A stretch of DNA of 35,982 nucleotides from Caulobacter sp. (lineage in GTDB: Bacteria > Pseudomonadota > Alphaproteobacteria > Caulobacterales > Caulobacteraceae). The stretch is taken from assembly GCA_026225565.1 (NCBI GenBank), contig JAMFTA010000037.1, positions 1 through 35,982 of the forward strand, given 5' to 3'. Below are positions 16,087 through 23,455 of this stretch, in pieces (positions within the stretch are counted from its first letter, which is position 1; the number at the start of each line of letters is the position of its first letter). The notes beneath the pieces were generated by a model. The model was not told where the DNA came from, did not search any database, and worked only from the letters and a program-made list of their open reading frames with translations. The translations under genes were made by a program, and so were the position numbers.

Positions 16087-16899
16087 ATGCTGTTCGTCAT
16101 TTCACCGGCCAAGACGCTGGACTTCACCCCCGCGCCGCCCGGCCTGCCCGTGACACGCCCCCAGATGACCGCCGACATCAAGGCGCTGGCCGCTGTGGCG
16201 CGCACCCTGAAGGCGGCGGACCTGCGGCGGCTGATGGATATCTCCGACCAGCTGGCCGACCTGAACGTCGCCCGCTTCAAGGCCTTCCGACCCAAGGGCG
16301 CTGAGGCCGACGTGCCCGCCGCCCTGGCCTTCGCCGGCGACGTCTATGACGGCCTGGACGCCCGCCATATGGATGCCGCCACCCTGGGCTGGGCGCAGGA
16401 CCATCTGCGCATTCTTTCGGGCCTCTATGGCCTCTTGCGGCCGCTGGACCTGATCCAACCCTACCGCCTGGAGATGGGAGTGCGCCTGGCCACCGATCGC
16501 GGCGCGACCCTTTACGACTTCTGGGGCGACCGCCTGGCCAAGGCCCTGAACAAGGCGGGCGAGGGGCATGAGGACAAGGCCCTGATCAATCTGGCCAGCC
16601 AGGAATATTTCGGTTCGGTGGACGCCAAGGCCCTGAAGCTGCCGGTGATCGCCTGCGCCTTCAAGGAGGTGAAGGACGGGGAGGCCCGCATCGTCTCCTT
16701 CTACGCCAAGCACGCCCGCGGCCTGATGGCCCGCTTCGCCGCCGTCAACCGCATCGAGGCGCGCGAAGACCTGAAAGCCTTCGACGATTCCGGCTATAGC
16801 TTCAATGCGGCCCTGTCGACCGACCGCGAGTGGGTGTTCACCCGCCCGCAGCCGGAGCCCAAGGTCCCCGCAAAATCCAAAGAGGAGGCCGAAGCATGA
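16087..16899 (+). CDS. yaaA: Peroxide stress protein YaaA
   Basis: The 270-residue protein is a full YaaA/DUF328 member: ISPAKTLDF at the N-terminus, LSGLYGLLRPLDLIQPYR (about 117-134), EMGVRLATDRG, and NLASQEYF with the later VISFYAKHARGLMAR-type segment (here IVSFYAKHARGLMAR). YaaA binds DNA and lowers free intracellular iron during peroxide stress in E. coli. The C-terminal 15 residues are a Lys/Glu/Pro-rich tail. GGAAGA lies about 12 nt before the ATG at 16087. The stop overlaps the ATG of a small downstream gene (ATGA), which ties that protein to YaaA expression. Confidence 0.95.
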   Translation: MLFVISPAKTLDFTPAPPGLPVTRPQMTADIKALAAVARTLKAADLRRLMDISDQLADLNVARFKAFRPKGAEADVPAALAFAGDVYDGLDARHMDAATLGWAQDHLRILSGLYGLLRPLDLIQPYRLEMGVRLATDRGATLYDFWGDRLAKALNKAGEGHEDKALINLASQEYFGSVDAKALKLPVIACAFKEVKDGEARIVSFYAKHARGLMARFAAVNRIEAREDLKAFDDSGYSFNAALSTDREWVFTRPQPEPKVPAKSKEEAEA

Positions 16900-17324
16900 T
16901 GATCGATGCGCTGATCGAGGCCACCGCCGACAAGTCCGGCCTCTCCGACGAACAGGCGCGCCTGGGCCTCTCGGGCGCCCTGACCCTGATCCAGAAACAC
17001 GCCGATCCCCAGATGGTGGAAGAGTTGCTCACCGCCATCCCCGGCGCCCGCGAACTGGCCGGCGAAGGGCTCGTTCTGATGCAGAACAAGAGCCTGGTCG
17101 GCGGCCTGATGGGCAAGGTCGGCGGCACCTCCGGCGCGGCCATGGCCGACGCCATGAGCATCAATCAGCACCTGGCCAGGAAGGGCATCAACGTCTCCGA
17201 CATGCAGGAGATCCTGCCGGTGGCCATGAGTTTCGTGGAAGAGAAGACCGGCAAGGATTTGCTGCGGGATGTCTTGATGTCGATCCCCGGGCTAGGGCCG
17301 CTGTTGACTGGGCAGGGAGGCTGA
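16896..17324 (+). CDS. Small helical protein, DUF2780/VcgC-like (unknown function)
   Basis: The 142-residue product starts at the ATG at 16896, inside the yaaA stop codon, with a strong AGAGGAGG 7 nt upstream. It is predicted to be helical: TADKSGLSDEQARLGLSGAL, then LLTAIPGARELAGEG, a Gly-rich GGLMGKVGGTSGA linker and a second helical half ending DVLMSIPGLGPLLTG. The 'SGLSDEQA...IPGA...GG' layout recalls DUF2780/VcgC-VcgE and DUF937-type proteins, but I am not certain of the family. There is no signal peptide and no cysteine. Coupling to yaaA suggests a link to oxidative stress or iron; that is inference only. Confidence 0.85.
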   Translation: MMIDALIEATADKSGLSDEQARLGLSGALTLIQKHADPQMVEELLTAIPGARELAGEGLVLMQNKSLVGGLMGKVGGTSGAAMADAMSINQHLARKGINVSDMQEILPVAMSFVEEKTGKDLLRDVLMSIPGLGPLLTGQGG

Positions 17325-17328
17325 AACG

Positions 17329-17440
17329 CCCCTCACTCTCCCACGATGCTGTGCATCGCGGGCCCCGCCCTCTCCCCGGAGGGGCGAGGGGCTATCGCGG
17401 CTGAAACCTCTCCCCGCCGGGGAGAGGGCAGGGTGAGGGG
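17329..17440. repeat. Intergenic palindromic repeat (CCCCTCAC...GTGAGGGG)
   Basis: CCCCTCAC (17329-17336) and GTGAGGGG (17433-17440) bound a 112-bp element. It contains a perfect 10-bp hairpin, CCTCTCCCCG (17407-17416)/CGGGGAGAGG (17418-17427), and a weaker one around CTCCCCGGAGGGG (about 17371-17383). This CCCTCTCC-type palindrome is a common kind of dispersed repeat in GC-rich alphaproteobacteria. It fills the gap between the convergent yaaA-linked gene and the CitE-like gene, where it could also stop transcription from both sides, although there is no T tract. Confidence 0.7.
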
Positions 17441-17471
17441 AATCGCCTCAACTACCTTGCAGAAGCGGAGG

Positions 17472-18335
17472 CTAACCTTCCACCGCCTCGCTAACCGCCA
17501 CCACCCGTTGCGCCATCCCCAGGTGCAGCCGCTCCGCCATCCTGCCCTCCACGCGGATCGCGCCCTTGCCGGCGTTGGCGGGATCGGCGAAGGCTGAGAT
17601 GACGGCGCGGGCGTAAGCGACTTCGGCCTCACTCGGCGAATAGGCGCGGTTGGCGGCCTCGATCTGGCTGGGGTGGATCAGGGTCTTACCGTCGAAGCCG
17701 AAATCGCGGCCCTGCACGCATTCGGCCAAGAGGCCCTCCGGATTGTCGATGCCGCCGAAGGGGCCGTCGAGGGCGGCGATCCCGTAGGCCTTGGCGGCGG
17801 CGATGGTCAGGGAGAAGGCGGTGAAGAAGGGCTCGCGCCCCGGCGTCATGCGCGCGCCGGTCTCCTTGGCCAGATCGTTCGGGCCCAGGGCCAGGCAGGC
17901 GAGGCGCGAGGTCTTGGCCGCGGCCCCAATGCCCTCCAGATGGAATAGGCAGCGGGCGGTCTCGACCATGGCCCAGAGGCGCGTCGCGGCCGGGGCGTGA
18001 CCGATGCGGCCGTCGTAACGGGCGATGTCGCCGTCGTCGCCGATCTTGGGGACCAGGATGGCGTTCGGGCCGGCCTCGCTGGCCGCCTTCAGGTCGGCCT
18101 CGCCCCAGGGGGTGTCCAGGCCGTTGACCCGGATCACCAACTCGCGCCGCCCGAAACCGCCGGCCTTGACCGCCTCCACCGCCGCCGCGCGGGCCTGGTC
18201 CTTGGCGTCCGGGGCCACGGCGTCTTCCAGATCGAGGATCACCACGTCGCAGAGCAGGGTCCTGGCCTTGTCAATGGCCCGGGGGTTGGAGGCGGGCATG
18301 TAGAGGGCGCTGCGGCGGGGGCGGAAGGGCGTCAT
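17472..18335 (-). CDS. CitE/HpcH-like CoA ester lyase
   Basis: The 287-residue TIM-barrel protein belongs to the HpcH/HpaI aldolase, CitE subgroup. RRSALYMPASNPR (7-19) matches the N-terminal strand that binds CoA, VVILDLEDAV (31-40) carries acidic residues, WAMVETARCL holds the metal-ligand Glu, LALGPNDLAKE the metal-ligand Asp, and GKTLIHPSQIEAAN is the C-terminal signature. Stand-alone CitE-like proteins are usually malyl-CoA, citramalyl-CoA or beta-methylmalyl-CoA lyases or thioesterases rather than parts of citrate lyase; no citD or citF is nearby. The start overlaps the thpR stop (ATGA), so expression is coupled. Exact substrate unknown. Confidence 0.9.
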   Translation of the reverse strand: MTPFRPRRSALYMPASNPRAIDKARTLLCDVVILDLEDAVAPDAKDQARAAAVEAVKAGGFGRRELVIRVNGLDTPWGEADLKAASEAGPNAILVPKIGDDGDIARYDGRIGHAPAATRLWAMVETARCLFHLEGIGAAAKTSRLACLALGPNDLAKETGARMTPGREPFFTAFSLTIAAAKAYGIAALDGPFGGIDNPEGLLAECVQGRDFGFDGKTLIHPSQIEAANRAYSPSEAEVAYARAVISAFADPANAGKGAIRVEGRMAERLHLGMAQRVVAVSEAVEG

Positions 18336-18865
18336 AGGCGATACTCACGTTCAAGCGTGTAGCGGGAGCCGTCGGGGGCAAGCCGACTCGAATAGAGCCC
18401 GAAGCGGTCGGCGGTCCAGGGCGGGGGCTTCAAAAGATTATGTTGGGCCACCCAGGCGGCGACGCGCGGTTCAGGACTGTGGTTCAGATAGGCCAGGGTG
18501 ACATGGGGGCGGTAGGTGCGCGCCTCCCCCTTCAGCCCCAGTTTGCGGGCGGCGGTTTCGCACTTGCCGGCCAGCCGCACCAGGGGTTCGCACGCCGCCA
18601 CCCCGGCCCACACCGCCCGCATGTGCTCCAGCTCGCCAAAGGCGCCGGCGCCCTCGATCTGCACCGGGAAGGGCGCTTGGCGGATGCGGCCCAGCGCGTC
18701 GTCGATGTCCTCGGCCATCGGCTCTGAGACCTCGCCGAAGAAGCGCAGGGTGACGTGCAGGGCCTCGCTCGGCCGCCAGCGGGCGCCGGGCACGCCGGTT
18801 TGCAACGGCGTCAGCCCCTCAGCGACGTCGAACGGAACCGGAAGCGCGGCGAACAGGCGGATCAT
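18332..18865 (-). CDS. thpR: RNA 2',3'-cyclic phosphodiesterase (2H family)
   Basis: The 177-residue protein has two HxTL motifs, HVTLRF with H37 and HVTLAY with H121, the catalytic pair of the 2H phosphoesterase superfamily. The MIRLFAALPVP start is typical of ThpR/LigT, which opens 2',3'-cyclic phosphates on RNA ends (or ligates tRNA halves in vitro). The frame extends upstream to a GTG at 18886 with AAGG before it, which would add seven residues; I prefer the ATG at 18865 because it gives the family N-terminus. It overlaps the CitE-like gene by four bases. A 41-bp palindrome lies upstream, between it and the divergent hydrolase gene. Confidence 0.93.
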   Translation of the reverse strand: MIRLFAALPVPFDVAEGLTPLQTGVPGARWRPSEALHVTLRFFGEVSEPMAEDIDDALGRIRQAPFPVQIEGAGAFGELEHMRAVWAGVAACEPLVRLAGKCETAARKLGLKGEARTYRPHVTLAYLNHSPEPRVAAWVAQHNLLKPPPWTADRFGLYSSRLAPDGSRYTLEREYRL

Positions 18866-18895
18866 GGCGGACTCGGGTGCGAACACCCCACCTTA

Positions 18896-18936
18896 GTCAT
18901 TCTCGGGGATCGCGCAGCAGGAACCCCGAGAATGAC
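18896..18936. repeat. Perfect 13-bp inverted repeat, GTCATTCTCGGGG
   Basis: GTCATTCTCGGGG (18896-18908) and CCCCGAGAATGAC (18924-18936) are perfect 13-bp arms around a 15-nt centre. It lies in the divergent gap between thpR and the serine hydrolase, so it is not a terminator of either. Its GTCAT...ATGAC ends resemble the palindromes at 5994 and 21058, and it may be a diverged member of that family. Confidence 0.7.
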
Positions 18937-18994
18937 CAGGATTTGGAGGTAGCCCGCGACGTGCTTAAATCATGCCTCCACCCGTGAGACCCCG

Positions 18995-20092
18995 ATGATC
19001 GTCCAACCGCAATTCCTCTTCGTGCAAGAGATTTTCAACGCCGCCTTAGCCAGTGGCGAGGAGCTGGGCGTCCGCTTCAGCGTGGTTATCGACGGAGAGG
19101 CGGTGCTGGACCTCTGGGGCGGCCACGCCGATCGCAAGCAGACGCGCCCGTTCGACGATCGCACCCTGACCCCGGTCTTCTCGGTCACCAAGGCGCTGGC
19201 GGCGATCCTCATCGCGCGGCTGGCGGACCAGGGGCGGCTCTCCTACGATCAGCCCGTCGCCGACATTTGGCCGGCGTTCGCCGCCGCCGGCAAGGGCGCC
19301 ATCACCGTGGAGCAGATGCTGTCGCACCAGGCGGGCCTGCCGGGGTTTTTAGAGCCGATGGATCCGGAGGCCTGGTTCGATTGGGACGGCATCTGCGCCA
19401 AGCTCGCCGCCATGGCCCCCATGTGGCCGCCCGGCAGCGCGTCCAGCTATCACGCCATCACCTACGGCTATCTGGCAGGGGAGATCTTCCGCCGGGTGGA
19501 CGGGCGCACCATGGGCGCGGCCCTGGCGGAGGATATCGCCGGGCCGCTGGACCTCGACCTGTTCATCGGCCTGCCGGAGCGGGAGGACGGGCGGGTGGCC
19601 AACCTGGAGCGACCCAAATCCTTGCCGACGTTCGGGGCCATGAACGACGCGGTGCGCGCGGCCTTTCTCACCAAATGGGCGTCTCCGGGTGGGCGCAGCT
19701 CCGAAGCCTGGCGGCGGGCGGAAATCCCCTCGGCCAACGGCCACGCCACCGCCCTCGCCTTGGCGAGGCTGATGGGGACGGTGGCGACGGGCGGCGGCGA
19801 TCTATTGTCTGCAGCCGGCGTCGCGGCCATGGCCCGCCAGCGCATCGTCGGCGACGACTTGGTCTTGCCGTTTCATATCAGCTGGGGCGCAGGCGTGATG
19901 CGCAACCAGGGTTTGAACGTCTACGGGCCGGGGCAGGCGACCTTTGGTCATTCGGGCTGGGGGGGAGCCTGCGCCCTGGCCGATCCCGAGCGGCGCATCG
20001 GCATGGCCTATGTGATGAACCGCCAGTCGTCGGATCTGATCGGCGATCCCCGCGCCCGACGGCTGATCGACGCCGTCTACGCCTGCCTCTGA
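18995..20092 (+). CDS. Beta-lactamase-fold serine hydrolase (class C/esterase family VIII type)
   Basis: The 365-residue protein has the penicillin-binding fold: S63 and K66 in FSVTKALAA form the SxxK nucleophile motif, Y152 is in SSYHAITYGY, and GHSGWGG near residue 320 replaces KTG. The tyrosine motif reads Y-H-A rather than Y-x-N. Together with HSG this points to an esterase or peptidase (EstB/family VIII or the CubicO group) rather than an antibiotic-degrading AmpC. There is no signal peptide (MIVQPQFLFVQEIF), so it is probably cytoplasmic, which also argues against a lactamase role. Its last 16 bp overlap the 3' end of rarD on the opposite strand. Confidence 0.9.
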   Translation: MIVQPQFLFVQEIFNAALASGEELGVRFSVVIDGEAVLDLWGGHADRKQTRPFDDRTLTPVFSVTKALAAILIARLADQGRLSYDQPVADIWPAFAAAGKGAITVEQMLSHQAGLPGFLEPMDPEAWFDWDGICAKLAAMAPMWPPGSASSYHAITYGYLAGEIFRRVDGRTMGAALAEDIAGPLDLDLFIGLPEREDGRVANLERPKSLPTFGAMNDAVRAAFLTKWASPGGRSSEAWRRAEIPSANGHATALALARLMGTVATGGGDLLSAAGVAAMARQRIVGDDLVLPFHISWGAGVMRNQGLNVYGPGQATFGHSGWGGACALADPERRIGMAYVMNRQSSDLIGDPRARRLIDAVYACL

Positions 20093-20985
20093 CGGCGGGC
20101 CTTCCTCCAAAGCTCAACGGCGAATACCGCCACCCCCGCCCAGATGAAGACGAAGGAGAGGATGCGCAGCGGCGTCAGCGTCTCCCCCGCCTCGACCCCC
20201 ACTACAAATTGCAGGGTGGGGGTGATGAACTGCAGAAAGCCGACCAGCGTCAGGGTCAATCGCCGGGCGGCGAAGGCGAACAACGCCAGGGGAACCACCG
20301 TCGCCGGCCCGCAGATCAGCAGCAGCAGCGAGGCCATCGGCTTCACCCCAAATACCCCCTGGCCGCTGTGGGCCAGAAAGAGGGCGTAGGCGGCGGCGGG
20401 GATGAACAGGATCAGGCATTCCACCAGAAGCCCGGTCTGCGCCTCGACGGCGATCTTCTTGCGCACGATCCCATAGCCGCCGAAACTCAGCGCCACCGCC
20501 AAGGACACCCAGGGGAAGGTCCCGAGCGCCAGCCCCTGCAACAGCACGCCGACACCGGCCAGGGCGATGGCGACCATCCCCACCCGATCGATCTTTTCGC
20601 GGAACAGCAACGCCCCGGCCCCCATATTCAATAAGGGATTGAGATAGTAGCCGAGGCTGGCCGAGAGGGTGTGGCCCGAATTCACCGCCCAGACGTAGGT
20701 GGTCCAATTGATGACGATCAGAGCGGCGGAGAGGGCCAGGGCGGCCAGATCGCGCGGCCGAAGCGCCAGGAGATGCGGTCCCTGGCCAGCCAACGCCACC
20801 AGGCCGGCAGCGCACGGCAGGGACCAGATCGTCCGCCAGGCGACGATCTCGAACGGCCCCGCGCCCGCGTGGCCCGCCCAGTTGAACAGAATGGGAAGCA
20901 TTCCCCAGAAGACGTAGCAGACCAGCGCGGCGGTCAGCGGCGCCCGGTCGGGTTTGGGGGCGGCCGCGGCCAAGCTTTGAGACAT
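20077..20985 (-). CDS. rarD: RarD family EamA-type transporter
   Basis: The 302-residue protein has about ten hydrophobic helices in two EamA halves. The RarD signature region reads NWTTYVWAVNSGHTLSASLG then YYLNPLLNMGAG, and FWGMLPILFNW near the N-terminus is characteristic. RarD belongs to the drug/metabolite transporter superfamily of the inner membrane; the name comes from a chloramphenicol-sensitivity phenotype, but the natural substrate is unknown. The stop lies inside the last codons of the convergent serine hydrolase (16-bp overlap). It is downstream of asd on the same strand, separated by 122 bp that contain a palindrome, so it may have its own promoter. Confidence 0.93.
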   Translation of the reverse strand: MSQSLAAAAPKPDRAPLTAALVCYVFWGMLPILFNWAGHAGAGPFEIVAWRTIWSLPCAAGLVALAGQGPHLLALRPRDLAALALSAALIVINWTTYVWAVNSGHTLSASLGYYLNPLLNMGAGALLFREKIDRVGMVAIALAGVGVLLQGLALGTFPWVSLAVALSFGGYGIVRKKIAVEAQTGLLVECLILFIPAAAYALFLAHSGQGVFGVKPMASLLLLICGPATVVPLALFAFAARRLTLTLVGFLQFITPTLQFVVGVEAGETLTPLRILSFVFIWAGVAVFAVELWRKARRQRQA

Positions 20986-21057
20986 GACGCGACTTAGCGT
21001 GCAGGGGCCTCGCCCGCCACCCGGTTGTTGCGGTTTGCGGCGCGCTCCAACTCAATT

Positions 21058-21095
21058 CTGTCATCCCGGATGGCGAAGCCGATCCGGGATGACAG
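21058..21095. repeat. Palindrome CTGTCATCCCGGAT / ATCCGGGATGACAG after asd
   Basis: The arms at 21058-21071 and 21082-21095 are perfect over 14 bp. The 10-nt centre contains GGC-GAA-GCC, a further mini-stem. The terminal 12 bases are identical to those of the element at 5994-6096, so this is a second, short copy of the same dispersed family. It starts 12 bp beyond the asd stop and may end the asd transcript, although no T tract follows on the minus strand. Confidence 0.75.
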
Positions 21096-21107
21096 CGAGG
21101 TTTAAGC

Positions 21108-22136
21108 TTAAGCCGCTTCCCGCTCCAACAAGCCCTGTTCGTGCAGGAGCTGGGCGATCTGCACGGCGTTCAGGGCCGCGCCCTTGCGCAGGTTGTCGGA
21201 CACCACCCAGATGTTCAGGCCATGCTCCACCGTCGGGTCGTTGCGGATGCGCGAAACGTAGACGGCGAATTCGCCCTGAGCCTCCTTGGGCGTCATGTAG
21301 CCGGTCTCGTCGCGCTTATCGATCACCACGATGCCGGGCGCCTCGCGCAGGATCTCGCGCGCTTCGTCCTCGTCCAAGGGGTTTTCGAACTCGATGTTCA
21401 CCGCTTCGGAGTGGCCGACCATTACCGGCACCCGCACGCAGGTCACCGTCAGCTTGATGTCCGGATCGAGCATCTTGTGGGTTTCGTTCCACATCTTCTG
21501 CTCTTCGTCGGTATAGCCGTCGTCCTTGAATTCGCCAATGTAGGGGATGACGTTGAAGGCGATCTGCTTGGGGAACTTCTTCGGCTCAGAGGGGCCGAAC
21601 ATGAAGATGGCCTTGGTCTGGGTCCAAAGCTCGTCCATGCCCTCCTTGCCGGCGCCGGAGACGGATTGATAGGTGGAGACCACCACCCGCTTGATCTTCG
21701 CCGCGTCGTGCAGGGGTTTTAGCGCCACCACCAACTGGGCGGTGGAGCAGTTGGGATTGGCGATGATGTTCTTCTTGCGAAATCCGCGCGTGGCTTCGGG
21801 ATTCACCTCGGGCACGATCAAGGGAACGTCGGGGTCCATCCGCCAGGCCGACGAATTGTCGATCACCACCGGGCCTTGCTTGCCGATCTTCTCCGCCCAC
21901 TCCTTGGAGAACTTGCCCGAGACGGACATCAAGACGATGTCGACCTTGGAGAAGTCGAAGGTGTCCACGTCCTTGCACTTGATTATCTTGTCGCCGAAGG
22001 CGACGTCCTGGCCGATGGATTTGCGCGAGGCCACGGCGAAGATTTCGTCCACGGGGAAGTCCACTTCCTCGAGGATGTTCAGCATCTCACGGCCAACATT
22101 GCCCGTGGCGCCGACGACGGCCACCCGGTAACCCAT
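21108..22136 (-). CDS. asd: Aspartate-semialdehyde dehydrogenase
   Basis: The 342-residue enzyme reduces aspartyl phosphate to aspartate semialdehyde, the branch point to lysine/diaminopimelate, threonine and methionine. The NADP-binding VAVVGATGNVGREM is at 5-18, catalytic C130 is in ANPNCSTAQ, and H242 is in VPVMVGHSEA. A Glu/Asp-rich insert (KDDGYTDEEQKMWNETHKML, about 204-223) is typical of the proteobacterial form. AAGGAG lies 6 nt before the ATG at 22136, within the palindromic CTCCTAAGGAG. The gene is 87 bp downstream of the GNAT gene. Its product is needed for peptidoglycan, so the gene is presumably essential. Confidence 0.98.
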   Translation of the reverse strand: MGYRVAVVGATGNVGREMLNILEEVDFPVDEIFAVASRKSIGQDVAFGDKIIKCKDVDTFDFSKVDIVLMSVSGKFSKEWAEKIGKQGPVVIDNSSAWRMDPDVPLIVPEVNPEATRGFRKKNIIANPNCSTAQLVVALKPLHDAAKIKRVVVSTYQSVSGAGKEGMDELWTQTKAIFMFGPSEPKKFPKQIAFNVIPYIGEFKDDGYTDEEQKMWNETHKMLDPDIKLTVTCVRVPVMVGHSEAVNIEFENPLDEDEAREILREAPGIVVIDKRDETGYMTPKEAQGEFAVYVSRIRNDPTVEHGLNIWVVSDNLRKGAALNAVQIAQLLHEQGLLEREAA

Positions 22137-22223
22137 CTTGATCTCCTTAGGAGTCTTTTTCGGAAAGGGCGGAGGTACGCCTAAAGCCTTCCAAAAACAA
22201 GGCGGCGTCTCAGGGCGCTGGCG

Positions 22224-22778
22224 TCAGCGGCGGCGGGTGCGCCATTCCTCGCGGGTCTGGCCGTAGACCTCAACCGGCCCTTCCAAGGGCGGAGGCCGAA
22301 CCACCGAGCGCAGACGGCGAGAGCCGAGGCGTTCGGCCAGGGCGATGGAGGCATGGTTCTCGGCGTCGATGCAATGGATCACCTCGCTCCAGCCCAGGGT
22401 GTCGAACGCCCAGTCTATGGCGGAGGTCGCGCCCTCGGCGGCGTAACCCTTGCCCTGGGCTTCAGGTGCAAGGCCCCAGCCGACCTCGGTTCCGGGCCAG
22501 CCGTGCGGCCGCCAGGGACCGAGCCGCCCGATCCAACGCCCCGTGGCCTTCTCGATCACCGAGAACATGGAGAAGCCCTCCAACGTCCAGGCGCCGATCA
22601 TGGTGGCCATGCCGCGCCAGGCTACCGCGGGGTGCTGCGGCCCGCCGATGAAGCGAGTGCTATCGTCGGCCATGAACGCCGCCCAAGGTTCGAAGTCCGC
22701 CGCCGTTGGAACGCGCAGAATCAGGCGGGGGGTTTCGAGGACGGGGCTGAGACTTTGGCACGAAGGTGAGGCGGTCAT
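22224..22778 (-). CDS. GNAT family N-acetyltransferase (RimJ/RimL type)
   Basis: The 184-residue protein begins with the RimJ/RimL pattern LETPRLILRVPTAADFEPWA. It has an acetyl-CoA binding loop in EVGWGLAPEAQGKGYAAEGA (the Q/RxxGxG/A site), then DWAFDTLGWSEVIHCIDAEN and HASIALAERLGSRR, standard motif B elements. Such enzymes acetylate proteins or small amines; the substrate is unknown. The reading frame runs on upstream inside ccmB, but the ATG at 22778 has GGAG 6-8 nt upstream and gives the family N-terminus. It starts 11 bp after ccmB, where ccmC would be expected in a complete ccm operon. Confidence 0.88.
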   Translation of the reverse strand: MTASPSCQSLSPVLETPRLILRVPTAADFEPWAAFMADDSTRFIGGPQHPAVAWRGMATMIGAWTLEGFSMFSVIEKATGRWIGRLGPWRPHGWPGTEVGWGLAPEAQGKGYAAEGATSAIDWAFDTLGWSEVIHCIDAENHASIALAERLGSRRLRSVVRPPPLEGPVEVYGQTREEWRTRRR

Positions 22779-22789
22779 CGACGTCTCCA

Positions 22790-23455
22790 CTAGCTCAAGG
22801 CGTTCCGGCACCCGGCCGCCATGGCGAAAGGCGAGAGGGCGGCGGCGGCCAGGCCGTAGGCGGCCAGGAAGACAAACCCTGGCGTCCACGGCAGACCCGC
22901 GGCGAGCGCCTGGATCGCCCCGGCGCCGAAGATCACCGGCGGGGCGAACAGCGGTAGGACGATCACCGCGATCAGGAGCCCCCCCCGCCGTGCGCCGAGC
23001 GCCAGGGCCGCGCCGACGCCGCCGGTGAAGGCGAAACCGATTCCGCCGAGCAAGGCAGTGGCGACGATCAGCGGGGCCAGGACCGGCGGGGCGCCCAGCG
23101 CAATGGCGATCACCGGGGCCAAGATGGCCAGGGGGGCGCCGGTGGCGATCCACTGGGCCAGGCATTTGATCGCACAGACCGCCTCCAGGGGCGGCGATCC
23201 CAGGACCAGTAGATCCAGCGCCCCGTCCTCGAAATCCCGTTCGAACAGGCGTTCTAGGGAAAGCAGGCTGGCGAGAGCCAGGGTGGCGAAGGCCACGCCC
23301 GGCGCCAGCGCCGCCAACCGCTGCGGCTCGGCCCCCGCCGCCAGGGGCAGGAGGGTGGCGAGACCAGCGTAGAAGGCGCAGGCGTAGAGCGCCCCACCAC
23401 CCCGGCCCCAGGCCAGGGACAACTCGCGGCGCATGAGGATAAAGAGCGCGCTCAT
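22790..23455 (-). CDS. ccmB: Heme exporter membrane subunit CcmB
   Basis: The 221-residue protein has six hydrophobic helices and the CcmB sequence pattern: the N-terminal [31 protein letters not shown] after the second helix, and [14 protein letters not shown]. With CcmA it forms the ABC transporter that releases holo-CcmE, the heme chaperone, from CcmC during c-type cytochrome maturation in the periplasm. The frame is open further upstream, but the ATG at 23455 lies in the ccmA stop (ATGA), which fixes the start. No ccmC, ccmD or ccmG follows; a GNAT gene and asd do instead. Confidence 0.93.
   Translation of the reverse strand: MSALFILMRRELSLAWGRGGGALYACAFYAGLATLLPLAAGAEPQRLAALAPGVAFATLALASLLSLERLFERDFEDGALDLLVLGSPPLEAVCAIKCLAQWIATGAPLAILAPVIAIALGAPPVLAPLIVATALLGGIGFAFTGGVGAALALGARRGGLLIAVIVLPLFAPPVIFGAGAIQALAAGLPWTPGFVFLAAYGLAAAALSPFAMAAGCRNALS

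Noticed and set aside
17329-17440. A CRISPR-like array in the repeat-rich gap
   Set aside because: There is one nested palindrome with no regular direct repeats or spacers, and no cas gene.
17472-18335. Citrate lyase beta subunit CitE of a citrate fermentation operon
   Set aside because: citD, citF and the citC/citX/citG accessory genes are absent, and the neighbour is thpR; a stand-alone CoA ester lyase fits better.
18995-20092. An antibiotic-resistance beta-lactamase
   Set aside because: There is no signal peptide, the YxN and KTG motifs are altered, and no AmpR-type regulator is nearby.
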